From CAZTDD01 sp964612675 (GTDB taxonomy: Bacteria > Hinthialibacterota > Hinthialibacteria > Hinthialibacterales > JAKPRU01), in NCBI GenBank assembly GCA_964612675.1, contig CAZTDD010000009.1, forward strand, positions 39,086-103,085: a DNA stretch of 64,000 bases, given 5' to 3'. The position numbers and the translations under genes are program-made. Positions 41,759-51,674 of the stretch are shown here, piece by piece. Position 1 is the stretch's first letter, and the number at the start of each line of letters is the position of its first letter. The notes below the pieces were generated by a model. It searched no databases. It was not told the DNA's origin and worked only from the letters and a program-made list of their open reading frames with translations.

Positions 41759-43015
41759 ATGAATTTATTCAGCTCTTGCCGAAATATATTCTTGGCTTTG
41801 TTTACAGTGTCTCTCGGACTTTCGCCGTCCGCTGAGACGGGAACGAGTGTTCGGATCGGGGCCGACAATTACCTGGAAGTGAATGGAGAGTCTATGTTCG
41901 TCATCGGTGCGTACGCGCTGCCCAAAGAGATGACGGTGAAGCAAGCGAAGGACATGGGCTTTAATTTGGTCGGTGCGCGAGGCGAAGATGACTATTGGAA
42001 CGAGGCCCAGGAAGCAGGTGTATACGTATGGAGATCCTTCGGAGGGGCTTTCGACCTGGACTCCGGAGACGAAGAGAAGAAAAAAGACCGTATTCGAGAT
42101 ACAGTCGCAAAATACAAAAACCATCCCGCTCTTCTTTTCTGGGAGAGCATGGATGAACCCGCATGGACGGATAAAAAACCCAGCCGGGCGCGTGCAACGC
42201 CGGAAGGACTGGCAAACGGCTATCGTTTCTTACAGACATTGGATTCATCACATCCCGTCTATCTCAACCATGCACCCCGTAATACTGTTGACACACTCCG
42301 TAAATACAACAGTGGGGCCGATATTATTTGTGTCGATATTTATCCCATTGTTCCGGAGGGGCTCGACACGATGTATGCGATCACGCCGGACGGTCGACAC
42401 GGCGATCTCCCCAATCAGACTCTTAGCTGCGTGGGTGAGTATGTCGACAAAATGAAAGAAGTAGCGCGTGCCGACCAGGCGGTGTTTGTTGTTTTGCAGG
42501 GATTTGCCTGGGAAGGATTGCGCCCGGAGGATGAACGCGACGCTTCGCTTGTCCAATATCCTACATACGAAGAATCGAGATTTATGGCATACCACGCAAT
42601 CATTCATGGTGTGAACGGCATTCACTACTGGGGGCTCCACTACACGCCGATTAACAATCCTTTTATCAACGATCTTGCCAAAGTGCTGAACGAGATTCGC
42701 GATCTCAGCCACGTTATCCTCAGCCCGACATTGTATCCGGAGCCCGTGCTCCGGTATCACGAGAGAGGATCGACCATCGCGAACGGGATCGAACTGCTCT
42801 GCAAGAAGGCCTCCGACGGTATCTATATTATTGCCGCGAATACCGGGATTGATCCGGCTGCGGCGGATTTCGAGGCGTTGCCGAGAGAATTGGACTCTGT
42901 CGAATCTCTGTCGGTTGTGGGCGAGAATCGAAGCGTAAAGATCGAGGATGGGGCCTTCTTTGATGAATTCGAGGGCTTGGACGTCCATATCTATACCACG
43001 TCCGAGAATTATTGA
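41759..43015 (+). CDS. Secreted glycoside-hydrolase-like TIM-barrel protein
   Basis: 418 residues from the ATG at 41759, with GGAGAG seven bases before. A signal peptide (NLFSSCRNIFLALFTVSLGL, cut near SAE) is followed by a small beta domain and a TIM-barrel-like part with PALLFWESMDEPAW (about 125-138), where Glu and Asp lie where clan GH-A enzymes keep acid/base residues, then DIICVDIYPIVPE and VVLQGFAWEGL. A closing beta domain (LCKKASDGIYIIAANTGIDP) follows. It resembles GH2/GH42-type catalytic barrels found in polysaccharide loci; the substrate is unknown. Confidence 0.75.
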   Translation: MNLFSSCRNIFLALFTVSLGLSPSAETGTSVRIGADNYLEVNGESMFVIGAYALPKEMTVKQAKDMGFNLVGARGEDDYWNEAQEAGVYVWRSFGGAFDLDSGDEEKKKDRIRDTVAKYKNHPALLFWESMDEPAWTDKKPSRARATPEGLANGYRFLQTLDSSHPVYLNHAPRNTVDTLRKYNSGADIICVDIYPIVPEGLDTMYAITPDGRHGDLPNQTLSCVGEYVDKMKEVARADQAVFVVLQGFAWEGLRPEDERDASLVQYPTYEESRFMAYHAIIHGVNGIHYWGLHYTPINNPFINDLAKVLNEIRDLSHVILSPTLYPEPVLRYHERGSTIANGIELLCKKASDGIYIIAANTGIDPAAADFEALPRELDSVESLSVVGENRSVKIEDGAFFDEFEGLDVHIYTTSENY

Positions 43016-43034
43016 CCTCGGTGTTGCTTCGATC

Positions 43035-43754
43035 ATGCTGAAGACAAAAGAACGCATTTCAGAATCTGAACTCTATCATCCGATACGAGATTATTTGGTT
43101 GCACAAGGGTATACGGTTCGAGGCGAGGTCAAAAACTGCGACATTACTGCCACGAAAGGAGACGATCTTGTCGTTATCGAACTGAAGACTCGATTCAGTA
43201 CGGCGCTATTGGTGCAGGCGACACAGAGGCAGAGATTTACCGATTCCGTTTATGTTGCGCTTCCTTTTCCCGACGAGGGAATCTGGAGCAAGAAATGGCG
43301 AAATATACAGCATCTGCTCAGACGTCTGGAAATCGGTTTGATCTTCGTGGACCCCAGCTCTGCCGGCCCGAGCGTTCAGATCGTATTTCATCCGCTTCCC
43401 TTCGATCGGAAACGACGAAAAGACAAGAAACGTGCGGTGATCGAGGAAATCCAGGCACGGTCGGGCGATTACAATGAAGGCGGGATCGTTCGACATGAAA
43501 TCATCACCGCGTACAGAGAAAATGCGATTCATGTCGCGTGCTGCCTGGAAACGCACGGTCCTCTTTCTCCGAGACAACTGAGAGACTTGGGAACCGGCCC
43601 GAAGACGCAGTCGATTCTGTACAACAATCATTACGGCTGGTTTGAACGTGTTGACCGAGGACTTTATGGGTTGAGATCCACAGCGAAGAAAGAACTGGAG
43701 AAATACTCGGAAATTGTGGATGCCATTCGACAGAAACTGGACTTGAAACCGTGA
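43035..43754 (+). CDS. DUF2161 family putative PD-(D/E)XK nuclease-like protein
   Basis: 239 residues from the ATG at 43035 (MLKTKERISESELYHPIRDY). The N-terminal half carries a PD-(D/E)XK-like pattern: an Asp in VKNCDITATKGDDL and ELK in VVIELKTRFSTALL, giving D...ExK. The C-terminal half has a helix-turn-helix-like segment ending in YGWFERVDRGLYGLRSTAKK. These features fit DUF2161, considered nuclease-like, but substrate and role are unknown. The last gene of the plus-strand group; a terminator-like hairpin follows 82 bases after its stop. Confidence 0.82.
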   Translation: MLKTKERISESELYHPIRDYLVAQGYTVRGEVKNCDITATKGDDLVVIELKTRFSTALLVQATQRQRFTDSVYVALPFPDEGIWSKKWRNIQHLLRRLEIGLIFVDPSSAGPSVQIVFHPLPFDRKRRKDKKRAVIEEIQARSGDYNEGGIVRHEIITAYRENAIHVACCLETHGPLSPRQLRDLGTGPKTQSILYNNHYGWFERVDRGLYGLRSTAKKELEKYSEIVDAIRQKLDLKP

Positions 43755-43835
43755 CGTTGGAAATACGCGGTGTCGAATCCGTCAGCAGGTTGTCTCTAAA
43801 ACTCGGGTGTGTTTTCGATGTCTGGTCGAAAAGGG

Positions 43836-43862
43836 AAGGGCGGTGAGAGAGTCACCGCCCTT
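43836..43862. terminator. Hairpin between convergent genes
   Basis: AAGGGCGGTGA (43836-43846) and TCACCGCCCTT (43852-43862) form an 11-bp perfect stem with a 5-nt loop. On the minus strand it is followed by CCCTTTTCG. It lies between the DUF2161 stop (plus) and the 7.6-kb gene stop (minus), so it can serve both. Confidence 0.75.
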
Positions 43863-43882
43863 CACCTTGAACGACCTGTTTT

Positions 43883-46800
43883 CTACTCGGCGGATCTAAC
43901 GAGACGAAGTCCCGTAAATTGCTGTAAGCCCGGTTCGGAGGGATCCTCAGAAAATCGGGGGCCGCTCGAACGGGCATTATCAGCTGGGAACGGCCAGGCT
44001 CCTCCTCTGAGGATCTTGTTGTCACCGCTAACCGGGCCACTCGGATCGGTCGCCGATGTCTCTGAATAATCGCCGATCCAATCTTGACACCACTCAAAAA
44101 CATTCCCGTGCATATCGTACAGTCCCCAAGGGTTCGGTGCCGATACTCCTACCTCCCTTGTTCCCATGGTCGATGTTCGTTCGTACGCGTTGCCACCCCA
44201 CCACATGAAGGGATCCAGGAATTGACATTCAGGGAATTGCCCCGAGTCCTCGTTTCCTAGATCACAACCGCGTGCATTTCCAAACCAGAATCGGCTGCCG
44301 GTTCCGGCACGGCAAGCGTATTCCCACTCGGCTTCTGTCGGCAAGCGGAAGGTTCCAAGGCCAAGACTGTTGAGTGCCTCGATGTACTTCCGGCAGTCAT
44401 CCCAAGTGATGTTGTACATAGGATAGTCGTCCCCGTACCCGAAATCGTATCCGTTCGCAATGAGTTCAAACAGGCGGGTGATCACACCGTGATACTGAGA
44501 GATAGAACTCCATTGTGCCTGCGTGATCTCATATTTGCTGATGTAGAAAGGACTCGATATCCTTACCTTGTGAACCGGGCGTTCTTCCCGGAACGAGTAC
44601 TCATCCCAGTACGGAGAACCCATCCAGAATTCACCTGCAGGTATCAGTACCATTTCCAATGGTCTTGCTCCCGGCTCCAGATCGGGGAGGTCGATTGTGA
44701 TCTCCTGCAGAGGTGCGGGAGTCGGTTGGATGTAGGGTTCCGTATGAAGTCGGGATAGGACCACACGCAGTCCGATTGTGAACTGGGTCTGCGGGTCTCC
44801 GTACGGGCTGGTTGCGTATCGGAATGCCGAACGTTGATACCTGGTACCGTTCTGGATGCTCCCTCCCCTTACGATACGGCCGGAATCGTTCACAGACAGC
44901 AACGGATCGGTCTGGGCTTGCGATGAATGGCGGCCAAGACCTTCGTCAAATGGATATACTCGGTCAAGACACCATTCCGCCACGTGTCCACTCATATCAT
45001 ACAAATTCCACGGGTTCGGCAGTTTCTCTCCGACGTTGCGGACAGCGAACGACCCGATATTTCCGGAATGCCACGCATAGCTGTCGACTTCGGTTTCATC
45101 CGGATCGTCTCCCCAGTAATAGCGTGTCGAAGTCCCCGCCCTGCAGGCATATTCCCATTCCGCCTCGGTGGGAAGGCGGAACACGCCCTTGTCTGCATAG
45201 GAATTGATTTCGTTCAGTCCGTCGATAAATTCCTGACATTCGAACCAGTCCATAAAGAAGGCCGGCTGATCGTCGCCTATCCCTCCTCTGAAGACTGGAT
45301 TCCAGCCCATGACGGCTTCCCATTGTGCCTGAGTAATCTCGTATTTCCCGATGTAGAAAGACTCCGAGATTGTGACTTCATGAGATGGACCGTCAAGAAG
45401 CAAAGCCCCTTCTTCGTCACTATCCGCCCCCATCGTAAACGTGCCGGCGGGGAGCTTCACAAGCACCAGCGGCTGAGCTCCCGCAGGTAAACCCGGAATA
45501 TCCAGTGTGATTTCCTCTAGACCCGGGGTAGGGGTCTCCGTGGGTTCCGGTGTAGACGTTGGTGTCAGCGAGGGGGTAAACGTCAGTGTCGGCGAATATG
45601 TAGGCGTATTGGTGGGAGTCGGAGTTAGCGTCGGTGTATTCGTCGCGTTCGGCTCAGGAGTCGGGGTGCTGGTCGGTGTAAATGTCTCGGTCGGAGTCAC
45701 CGTGGGAGTTGGTGTCTCGGTCGGTGTGTCTGTTGGATAAGGAGACGAAATGGTGATGGATCTCATCAACGGTTCGGATAGCCGCCCGTCACCATACGAT
45801 GCGTTGAATACCAACGTGAATTCACTCACACCCTTGAATGAGGATTCCGGAATGATCCCGGACCAGCGCCAGCTGTCGGCTTCCCGGTCGAGTACCGTTT
45901 CCGGCAAGTGGGTTGTCAGGCGGCCCTGAGGGTCTCGAGGAATCACGGTTACCCAAACACGTTCCGGAATCGCTGCTTCGAGTACTTCCACCCACACATC
46001 GATATCGCCCTCGACTGCTTGATCGAAACTGGAGGCATCCACCAGCATTGGCAGATATGCCGTCTCGGAACCGGCATATACATCCGACTGTCCGATAAAC
46101 CACTCCTCGGCCAGAGCTCCGTCCGCCCGCTGACCTTTGAATGTTTGTTTTCCATCGCCGTTATCGTCGAACTCCGGCTCTTCCGACTGGTGCATGCGGT
46201 CCACCATGGAAACGTACGCTTGCTCGAATGAGGTGAAGAGGTTCTTACCCTGTGAAGCGTTGTGCAGGAAATACTTCCCAAAAGACATGGGAGAAATCCC
46301 TTGCACGAAAATCCCGGTGCCACGCGACGAAGATCCTGAGATGACTACGCGGCGGCCGGACCGATCCGTGGCATTTGCGCGAACGAACTGTCCTGAGTAA
46401 GGACAATCCGTCAACAGGATTATTTCCAGCGATTCGTACTGATTCTGCAACGTGTTTAGTTCATCGATCAGATTCTCCGCTGAAATGGATTCGCCGTCTT
46501 GGAAGACAAAAACACCATCCGATGTACAGTCGCCCGCCAGGAACACAAACAAGCGGACGATTTGATCGTCAGACTCGGGTTCGGCGAGCGCCGCGAGGGC
46601 GTCTGAGAACTCGCTGCTCGTTGTAGGATCGTTCTGATCTCGCCCTAAGATCCGGATCTTGTTTTCCTGGTAGCCTCTCTCGCGGCAGACTTCTAGTGCG
46701 TACGACGCGATGTCACGTGCAAAGGACCGAAGTTCTCCACCGCCGGCAACCAATAAAGCGCGAGCATCCACATCTTCTGTTTCTTCACTCACTTGGAAAT

Positions 46801-49800
46801 GAGAAACGACGGAACGAGAGAGACGATCGAATGGATAGTGTGCGGTGAAACTGACGATATAGACACCCTTTTCGTCCAGACCGTCCAACTTGGCATACCA
46901 TTCCTTCGGGTTCTTGCGATCCTGCTGTAACACGACCGTCCGCAGCGGCTGTGGTTCCCCTAGGACAACCGGTGGCGCGGGGGGCGAAACAACGGCAAGG
47001 ACTTGCTCGGGATCGGAGCCGGGAACGATTGTTGCTCTGAGCGTTATGGTTTCTCCGGGCCGGACGGTTACGAAATCCCCCTTCTGTGGATAGACGCTTT
47101 CGAAAGCCGGGAACTCGCCGGTACCGGTACCTGCGTACGCCCAGCTTCTTCCAAAACGAGCCACTCCGAGGTTTGTTCCGTCGTCACCCTCCAGATAAAC
47201 GCCGTCTCCCGTGTCATCCATTTGCGGACGCTGTTCGCACGTACTGAATTCCAGGTAGAAATCTCCGGCGGCATTAAACGCGTCTCCCAGACGCGAGCCC
47301 ATATAGGCGGCCCCCCAAAAGATAGAACTGAAGGAAGTCAAATCCGGTGGAAGTTGTATCACTGCCGGGGCCTCGATACTCGTACTCGATATAACGAGAC
47401 GTTTTTTCCCATCCGGCGGTGTGCAGTTCTTCACGAATGCGCCCGAATGACACGCGTCCACAACCAACGTGACATCCAGATTCAATGTGTCGGTTGTGAG
47501 TGTATCCAGCCAACTGTCGAGTTCCCTCGACGAAACAGATGTCTCCGTGCCGTCGATAATGAAATACGTGTCATCGACGTCAGGCACCTGTTCTGAAGGC
47601 AGACGAAGCCCATGGTCGATGAGATACACAAGGAACCTACGACTGGATGTGATCATGTCACTCTTCGACCACTCGAGGATCGCTTCACGCATGTTCTCCT
47701 TGGTTACACGTCCATCGACGTCATTGGCCAGGTCTCCGTCCGCGTCTTGTTCCTCATCGAAGGCGGATAGCCACAAAATATCGTCCTGTTCATAACCTCG
47801 CGCACGGCAGGTGGAATAGACATACGCTGCGAGGTCTTTCGTTTGCTCGACAAGACCGTTCCCGGGGTAGTCACCGCCGCCGGCAACGATCAAAACGCGG
47901 GGCGCATCCAATTCCCAAAGTTTCAGCGTACCATCGTAGCTTGCCGTCATGATTTTCGTTCCCTCCGGTGAGAAGGCGGCGTCTTTTACTGTCATTGTGT
48001 GTGCCTCGAAAACCCGGACCTTTTCAAACGTCGCCGTATTCCACAGAATCGCGGTGTCGTCTTCTCCTGCTGTGATGAACATCGAGCCGTTCGGCGAGAA
48101 GGAGACCGATTCAACGCGATCGGAGTGATCGTCAAGTGTTTGCAGCAATTCGCCGGTGGCAGCGTCCCATACTCTGCAGGTATCGTCTTCACCCCCTGTC
48201 AGGATCAGTGTTCCGTCCGGAGAAAACGAGAGCGCGTATACACCGCCCTCATGACCGGAGAATTCGTGGACCCTTTCGCCGGTATCTGCGTTCCAGAGTG
48301 CGGCGGTGCCGTCCAGACTCCCGGTTAAGATTTGTGTTTCATCAGGGGAATACTCGACGGCTACCATCCGGTTCGAATGGGCTGGGAATTCGGTGATTTT
48401 CTCCCCTGTTTGAGAATCCCACACAGCAACGGTTGTCGCGCCTTCCTCTCCTTGCATCAGCGCTCGCATAAGTCCCGTGAGAATCTTGGATCCGTTTGTC
48501 GACAGGGTTGCGGCCGTGGCTACTGCCATTTCCCGGAAACTGGAGAGGTTTTCCACATCGTTGACATCGATATTTACAATCGGTTCGTGCGTTTTTGCGT
48601 TCCAGAGTATCAGTTCAGAGCCGTTGCAGGTCAATATTTCCGATCCGTCTTCCGAGTAATCCGTCGACAAAATCAGTGTCCTGGGAGCGTGCCCTTCGAG
48701 AGAAGCGATTCTCTCGCCGGATTTCACGTCCCACAGAATCGGAGTTGGGTTGAACCCTCCCGTGAGAATTTCCGACCCGTCGGGTGAGAATTTCGCACTG
48801 AAAACGCTGTCGGAATGACGCGCCATTCCACCCATCGCTGCGCCCGTCGACGAATTCCAGAAACGGAGTGTTGACATGGCACCGGTATGCGTCGTCATAA
48901 TTACGGAATCGTTGGGAGAGAACCTGACAGTCATAACGCCCGCCGTTCCGTGCATCGATAGTGAGGCAAGTTTCTCCTGCGTTTCCGTATACCAAAGTGC
49001 CGTGTGATCGACTCCCCCGGTCACGATCCGCGTGCCGTCCGAAGAAATATCCACCGAATAAATGGTCGATTCATCGGTCATTCCTTCTTCATCGACAAAT
49101 AGAGAAAGCAGTTTCCCTGTATTGACGTCCCACAGGATCGCCGTCGCTTCATCGCCGCCGGACACCATCTGGTTTCCGTCGGAGGAGTAGACAATCGAAT
49201 AGACGGTACCGGTATGGCCGGCAAATTCCCTTAGAATCCTTCCGTTTTTGAGGTTCCATAAACGGATCTTTCCTGCATGGTCACCTGTCAAGACGTTCTT
49301 TCCATCCGGCGAAAACGCAATTGAATACACGGCATGCGGGTGGTCGAACGTTCGAATCAGCTCGCCTGTTTCGGTATCCCACAGCTTCGCCGTGTTGTCC
49401 CAGCTTGCTGTCATAAAGGTTTTGCCGTCGGGTGAAAACGCGACTTCGTTCACTGAATGCACGTGATCGTATACGGTGAAAATTTCTTTTCCTGTTTCCA
49501 TGTTCCAGAGTTTCGCTGTGTTGTCGTCGCTTCCTGTAAGCAGCAGACCTCCGTCGGGCGAAAACTGGACCGACTGAATCACGTCTGTGTGTCCGATAAA
49601 ACGACGGACGATCTCGTTTGTCTCTGCGTCCCACAATAGGGCGATGCCGGAGATCGCACTCGTGGCGATATAGTCTCCGCCAGGGGAGTATGCCGCAGCG
49701 TACAGTTCACCTTCGCCGAAGATTTGCAGCGGAATACGCTCGATCGATTCGGGCGGTGTTTCCGGCGTTGGTGTGGGTTCCACGGATGATGGATCGGGAC

Positions 49801-51481
49801 AGGTGACTGTTAGCACATAAGGATAGTTCCCCGGCTGGAGTGGATCGTACGCATTGGAATTCTTGACCACCACTTGATACTCACCTGCCTCTAATAGGCC
49901 CTCGACGGACTCTCTGCCGCCAAAAACCCGTTTGTGGTTTTGCAGATCGAGAATCCGAACATAGGGATGAAATGCATCGGTCGCTATTGTCAGTCCGACA
50001 TAAGATTGCTTTGAAAGGGTGAGACTATAGATCTGATTGAATGTGCCGTCCTCGAAAATGCTGGGTCCGTGGTGGCTCAACTCGCCTTCCACCGTCTGTC
50101 CGCATTTGATCTCAGGAAGGTCGAACGCATCGAAAGAGAGCAGGTAATCGTAGCTGCTGTAAATCATCGGCCGGTAGCTCATAACGACAAGTTCATACTG
50201 ACCGGCATCCAGTATAACGGCTAGAGTGTTCTTACCACTGTAAATGAAACCGTCATCTCTTCGTTTCCGAATCCAGATCGCCAGATCCGAGACCTCGCTC
50301 TCCGCGGTGACCTGGACGAGTTTTCTTTGTTTCAGTGAAAACTGATAAATATCCGCCCATCTTTCGTTTTCCAGAAGTGTCGAGGTTTCTTCATTCAGCA
50401 CGCCTTGCACCGTTTGGCCGGGCTCGATTTGACCTTCGACAGGTTTACGAGTCGGTGTCGGTACCGGAACGCTCGTGTTGGTAGGTGTCTCTGTCGCCGT
50501 ACTCGTTGGGCGTGGAGTATTTGTTGGAGTCTCCGTCCTGGTCGGTGTCGGCGTATCGGTCGGGGCGGGAGTATCTGTCGGTGTGTGCGTTGCTGTTGGA
50601 GTCGATGTTGGGGTGGTCGGAATCACCGGAACCGGTTTGACGCGGACAACGCGAAACCCGATACTGTAGTTCGGTTTCCCCGGTGCGAAAAAACCGCGAT
50701 GAGCGGAGCGGCAATCGGCGGCTCGGCTGGACCACGACCCCCCTCGATAGACCTTCACGTCGCCTGCTTCGGGACCTGTCGGATCGATGACCGGCCCTTC
50801 GGGATAGGGACCGTACCAGTCCAAACACCACTCGGCGATGTTGCCGTGCATATCGTACAGCCCCCACGGATTGGGAGCCTTCATTGCTACACGTTTCGCC
50901 GAAATTCTTCCACCGATGCGTTTGAAATTTCCACCCCAAATCATGTAGTTGTCATGAGTAGGTGAAAATTGCCAATAATCGCCGGAGCCCAGCACATCCC
51001 CGTGAGAAAAGCGCGTTGTCGTACCCGCACGGCATGTGTATTCCCACTCGGCCTCCGTAGGGAGACGGAAGGTCCCCACGCCGAGTGCGTTCAGCTGTTC
51101 AATGAATTCCTGACAATCGTTCCAACTTACATAATAGACAGGAACGTCGTTGCCGGCACCGTACCGCCGACTTGGGACGGACCCCATTAGTGCCGCCCAT
51201 TGTGCTTGCGTTATCTCGAACTTCCCTATATAGAAGGGATTCTCGATAGAAACGACGTGCTGAGGGCTTTCACGTTCAAATCGCCGGTTGCGTTCACCCA
51301 CAGGCGATCCCATCGTGAACTGTCCCGGATAGACAAGAGACAGATCCAGCGTCGCCGCGTCTTCAGGTAACCCCGGTAGAGCAACTTTAATTTCTTTCGG
51401 AAACGGATCTTGTGTATTTCCGGGAGGACATAAAAAGACGAGCAAGGCGGACACAACAAACACGGTACGGCAAAATCTCAT
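43883..51481 (-). CDS. Giant exported FGE / PPC / WD40 / double caspase-like / FGE-FGE protein
   Basis: 2532 residues from the ATG at 51481, with AGAGGAACAGCT in front; an in-frame GTG 18 bases earlier is less likely. Order: signal peptide; FGE-sulfatase domain 1 (about 40-285, FTMGSPVGERNRRFERE); Thr/Pro linker (about 285-355); two PPC-like beta domains (355-565); 14 WD40 repeats (580-1192); caspase-like domain 1 with His1290 (LIDHG) and Cys1344 (DACHSG); a beta domain; caspase-like domain 2, where Cys1693 (TDCPYSG) is kept but the His position is Asp1651 (LAGDC); a beta domain; a second Thr/Pro linker (1910-1985); FGE domains 2 and 3 (about 1990-2532). It is probably a surface or periplasmic sensor-protease. 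One monocistronic unit. Confidence 0.92.
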   Translation of the reverse strand: MRFCRTVFVVSALLVFLCPPGNTQDPFPKEIKVALPGLPEDAATLDLSLVYPGQFTMGSPVGERNRRFERESPQHVVSIENPFYIGKFEITQAQWAALMGSVPSRRYGAGNDVPVYYVSWNDCQEFIEQLNALGVGTFRLPTEAEWEYTCRAGTTTRFSHGDVLGSGDYWQFSPTHDNYMIWGGNFKRIGGRISAKRVAMKAPNPWGLYDMHGNIAEWCLDWYGPYPEGPVIDPTGPEAGDVKVYRGGSWSSRAADCRSAHRGFFAPGKPNYSIGFRVVRVKPVPVIPTTPTSTPTATHTPTDTPAPTDTPTPTRTETPTNTPRPTSTATETPTNTSVPVPTPTRKPVEGQIEPGQTVQGVLNEETSTLLENERWADIYQFSLKQRKLVQVTAESEVSDLAIWIRKRRDDGFIYSGKNTLAVILDAGQYELVVMSYRPMIYSSYDYLLSFDAFDLPEIKCGQTVEGELSHHGPSIFEDGTFNQIYSLTLSKQSYVGLTIATDAFHPYVRILDLQNHKRVFGGRESVEGLLEAGEYQVVVKNSNAYDPLQPGNYPYVLTVTCPDPSSVEPTPTPETPPESIERIPLQIFGEGELYAAAYSPGGDYIATSAISGIALLWDAETNEIVRRFIGHTDVIQSVQFSPDGGLLLTGSDDNTAKLWNMETGKEIFTVYDHVHSVNEVAFSPDGKTFMTASWDNTAKLWDTETGELIRTFDHPHAVYSIAFSPDGKNVLTGDHAGKIRLWNLKNGRILREFAGHTGTVYSIVYSSDGNQMVSGGDEATAILWDVNTGKLLSLFVDEEGMTDESTIYSVDISSDGTRIVTGGVDHTALWYTETQEKLASLSMHGTAGVMTVRFSPNDSVIMTTHTGAMSTLRFWNSSTGAAMGGMARHSDSVFSAKFSPDGSEILTGGFNPTPILWDVKSGERIASLEGHAPRTLILSTDYSEDGSEILTCNGSELILWNAKTHEPIVNIDVNDVENLSSFREMAVATAATLSTNGSKILTGLMRALMQGEEGATTVAVWDSQTGEKITEFPAHSNRMVAVEYSPDETQILTGSLDGTAALWNADTGERVHEFSGHEGGVYALSFSPDGTLILTGGEDDTCRVWDAATGELLQTLDDHSDRVESVSFSPNGSMFITAGEDDTAILWNTATFEKVRVFEAHTMTVKDAAFSPEGTKIMTASYDGTLKLWELDAPRVLIVAGGGDYPGNGLVEQTKDLAAYVYSTCRARGYEQDDILWLSAFDEEQDADGDLANDVDGRVTKENMREAILEWSKSDMITSSRRFLVYLIDHGLRLPSEQVPDVDDTYFIIDGTETSVSSRELDSWLDTLTTDTLNLDVTLVVDACHSGAFVKNCTPPDGKKRLVISSTSIEAPAVIQLPPDLTSFSSIFWGAAYMGSRLGDAFNAAGDFYLEFSTCEQRPQMDDTGDGVYLEGDDGTNLGVARFGRSWAYAGTGTGEFPAFESVYPQKGDFVTVRPGETITLRATIVPGSDPEQVLAVVSPPAPPVVLGEPQPLRTVVLQQDRKNPKEWYAKLDGLDEKGVYIVSFTAHYPFDRLSRSVVSHFQVSEETEDVDARALLVAGGGELRSFARDIASYALEVCRERGYQENKIRILGRDQNDPTTSSEFSDALAALAEPESDDQIVRLFVFLAGDCTSDGVFVFQDGESISAENLIDELNTLQNQYESLEIILLTDCPYSGQFVRANATDRSGRRVVISGSSSRGTGIFVQGISPMSFGKYFLHNASQGKNLFTSFEQAYVSMVDRMHQSEEPEFDDNGDGKQTFKGQRADGALAEEWFIGQSDVYAGSETAYLPMLVDASSFDQAVEGDIDVWVEVLEAAIPERVWVTVIPRDPQGRLTTHLPETVLDREADSWRWSGIIPESSFKGVSEFTLVFNASYGDGRLSEPLMRSITISSPYPTDTPTETPTPTVTPTETFTPTSTPTPEPNATNTPTLTPTPTNTPTYSPTLTFTPSLTPTSTPEPTETPTPGLEEITLDIPGLPAGAQPLVLVKLPAGTFTMGADSDEEGALLLDGPSHEVTISESFYIGKYEITQAQWEAVMGWNPVFRGGIGDDQPAFFMDWFECQEFIDGLNEINSYADKGVFRLPTEAEWEYACRAGTSTRYYWGDDPDETEVDSYAWHSGNIGSFAVRNVGEKLPNPWNLYDMSGHVAEWCLDRVYPFDEGLGRHSSQAQTDPLLSVNDSGRIVRGGSIQNGTRYQRSAFRYATSPYGDPQTQFTIGLRVVLSRLHTEPYIQPTPAPLQEITIDLPDLEPGARPLEMVLIPAGEFWMGSPYWDEYSFREERPVHKVRISSPFYISKYEITQAQWSSISQYHGVITRLFELIANGYDFGYGDDYPMYNITWDDCRKYIEALNSLGLGTFRLPTEAEWEYACRAGTGSRFWFGNARGCDLGNEDSGQFPECQFLDPFMWWGGNAYERTSTMGTREVGVSAPNPWGLYDMHGNVFEWCQDWIGDYSETSATDPSGPVSGDNKILRGGAWPFPADNARSSGPRFSEDPSEPGLQQFTGLRLVRSAE

Positions 51482-51674
51482 AGCTGTTCCTCTATTCACT
51501 TTCGGAAAGGTTTAGTTTATAACGAGCTCGGTAGCAAGAAAGACGGGGTGGTAACTCAGAAGCGAGCTGTAGAATAGGGAACTACGAAGGAATTAGCATA
51601 GAATTAACACGAAACAACCGTCTTTGAAGCGAGTTCTCAGACTCGTAACGAGCACTTTTTCTCTGAGGGAAGTC

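Noticed and set aside
43883..51481. Diversity-generating retroelement target, because FGE/C-type-lectin folds are frequent targets
   Set aside because: No reverse transcriptase gene, template repeat or adenine-biased variable region was found in the window.
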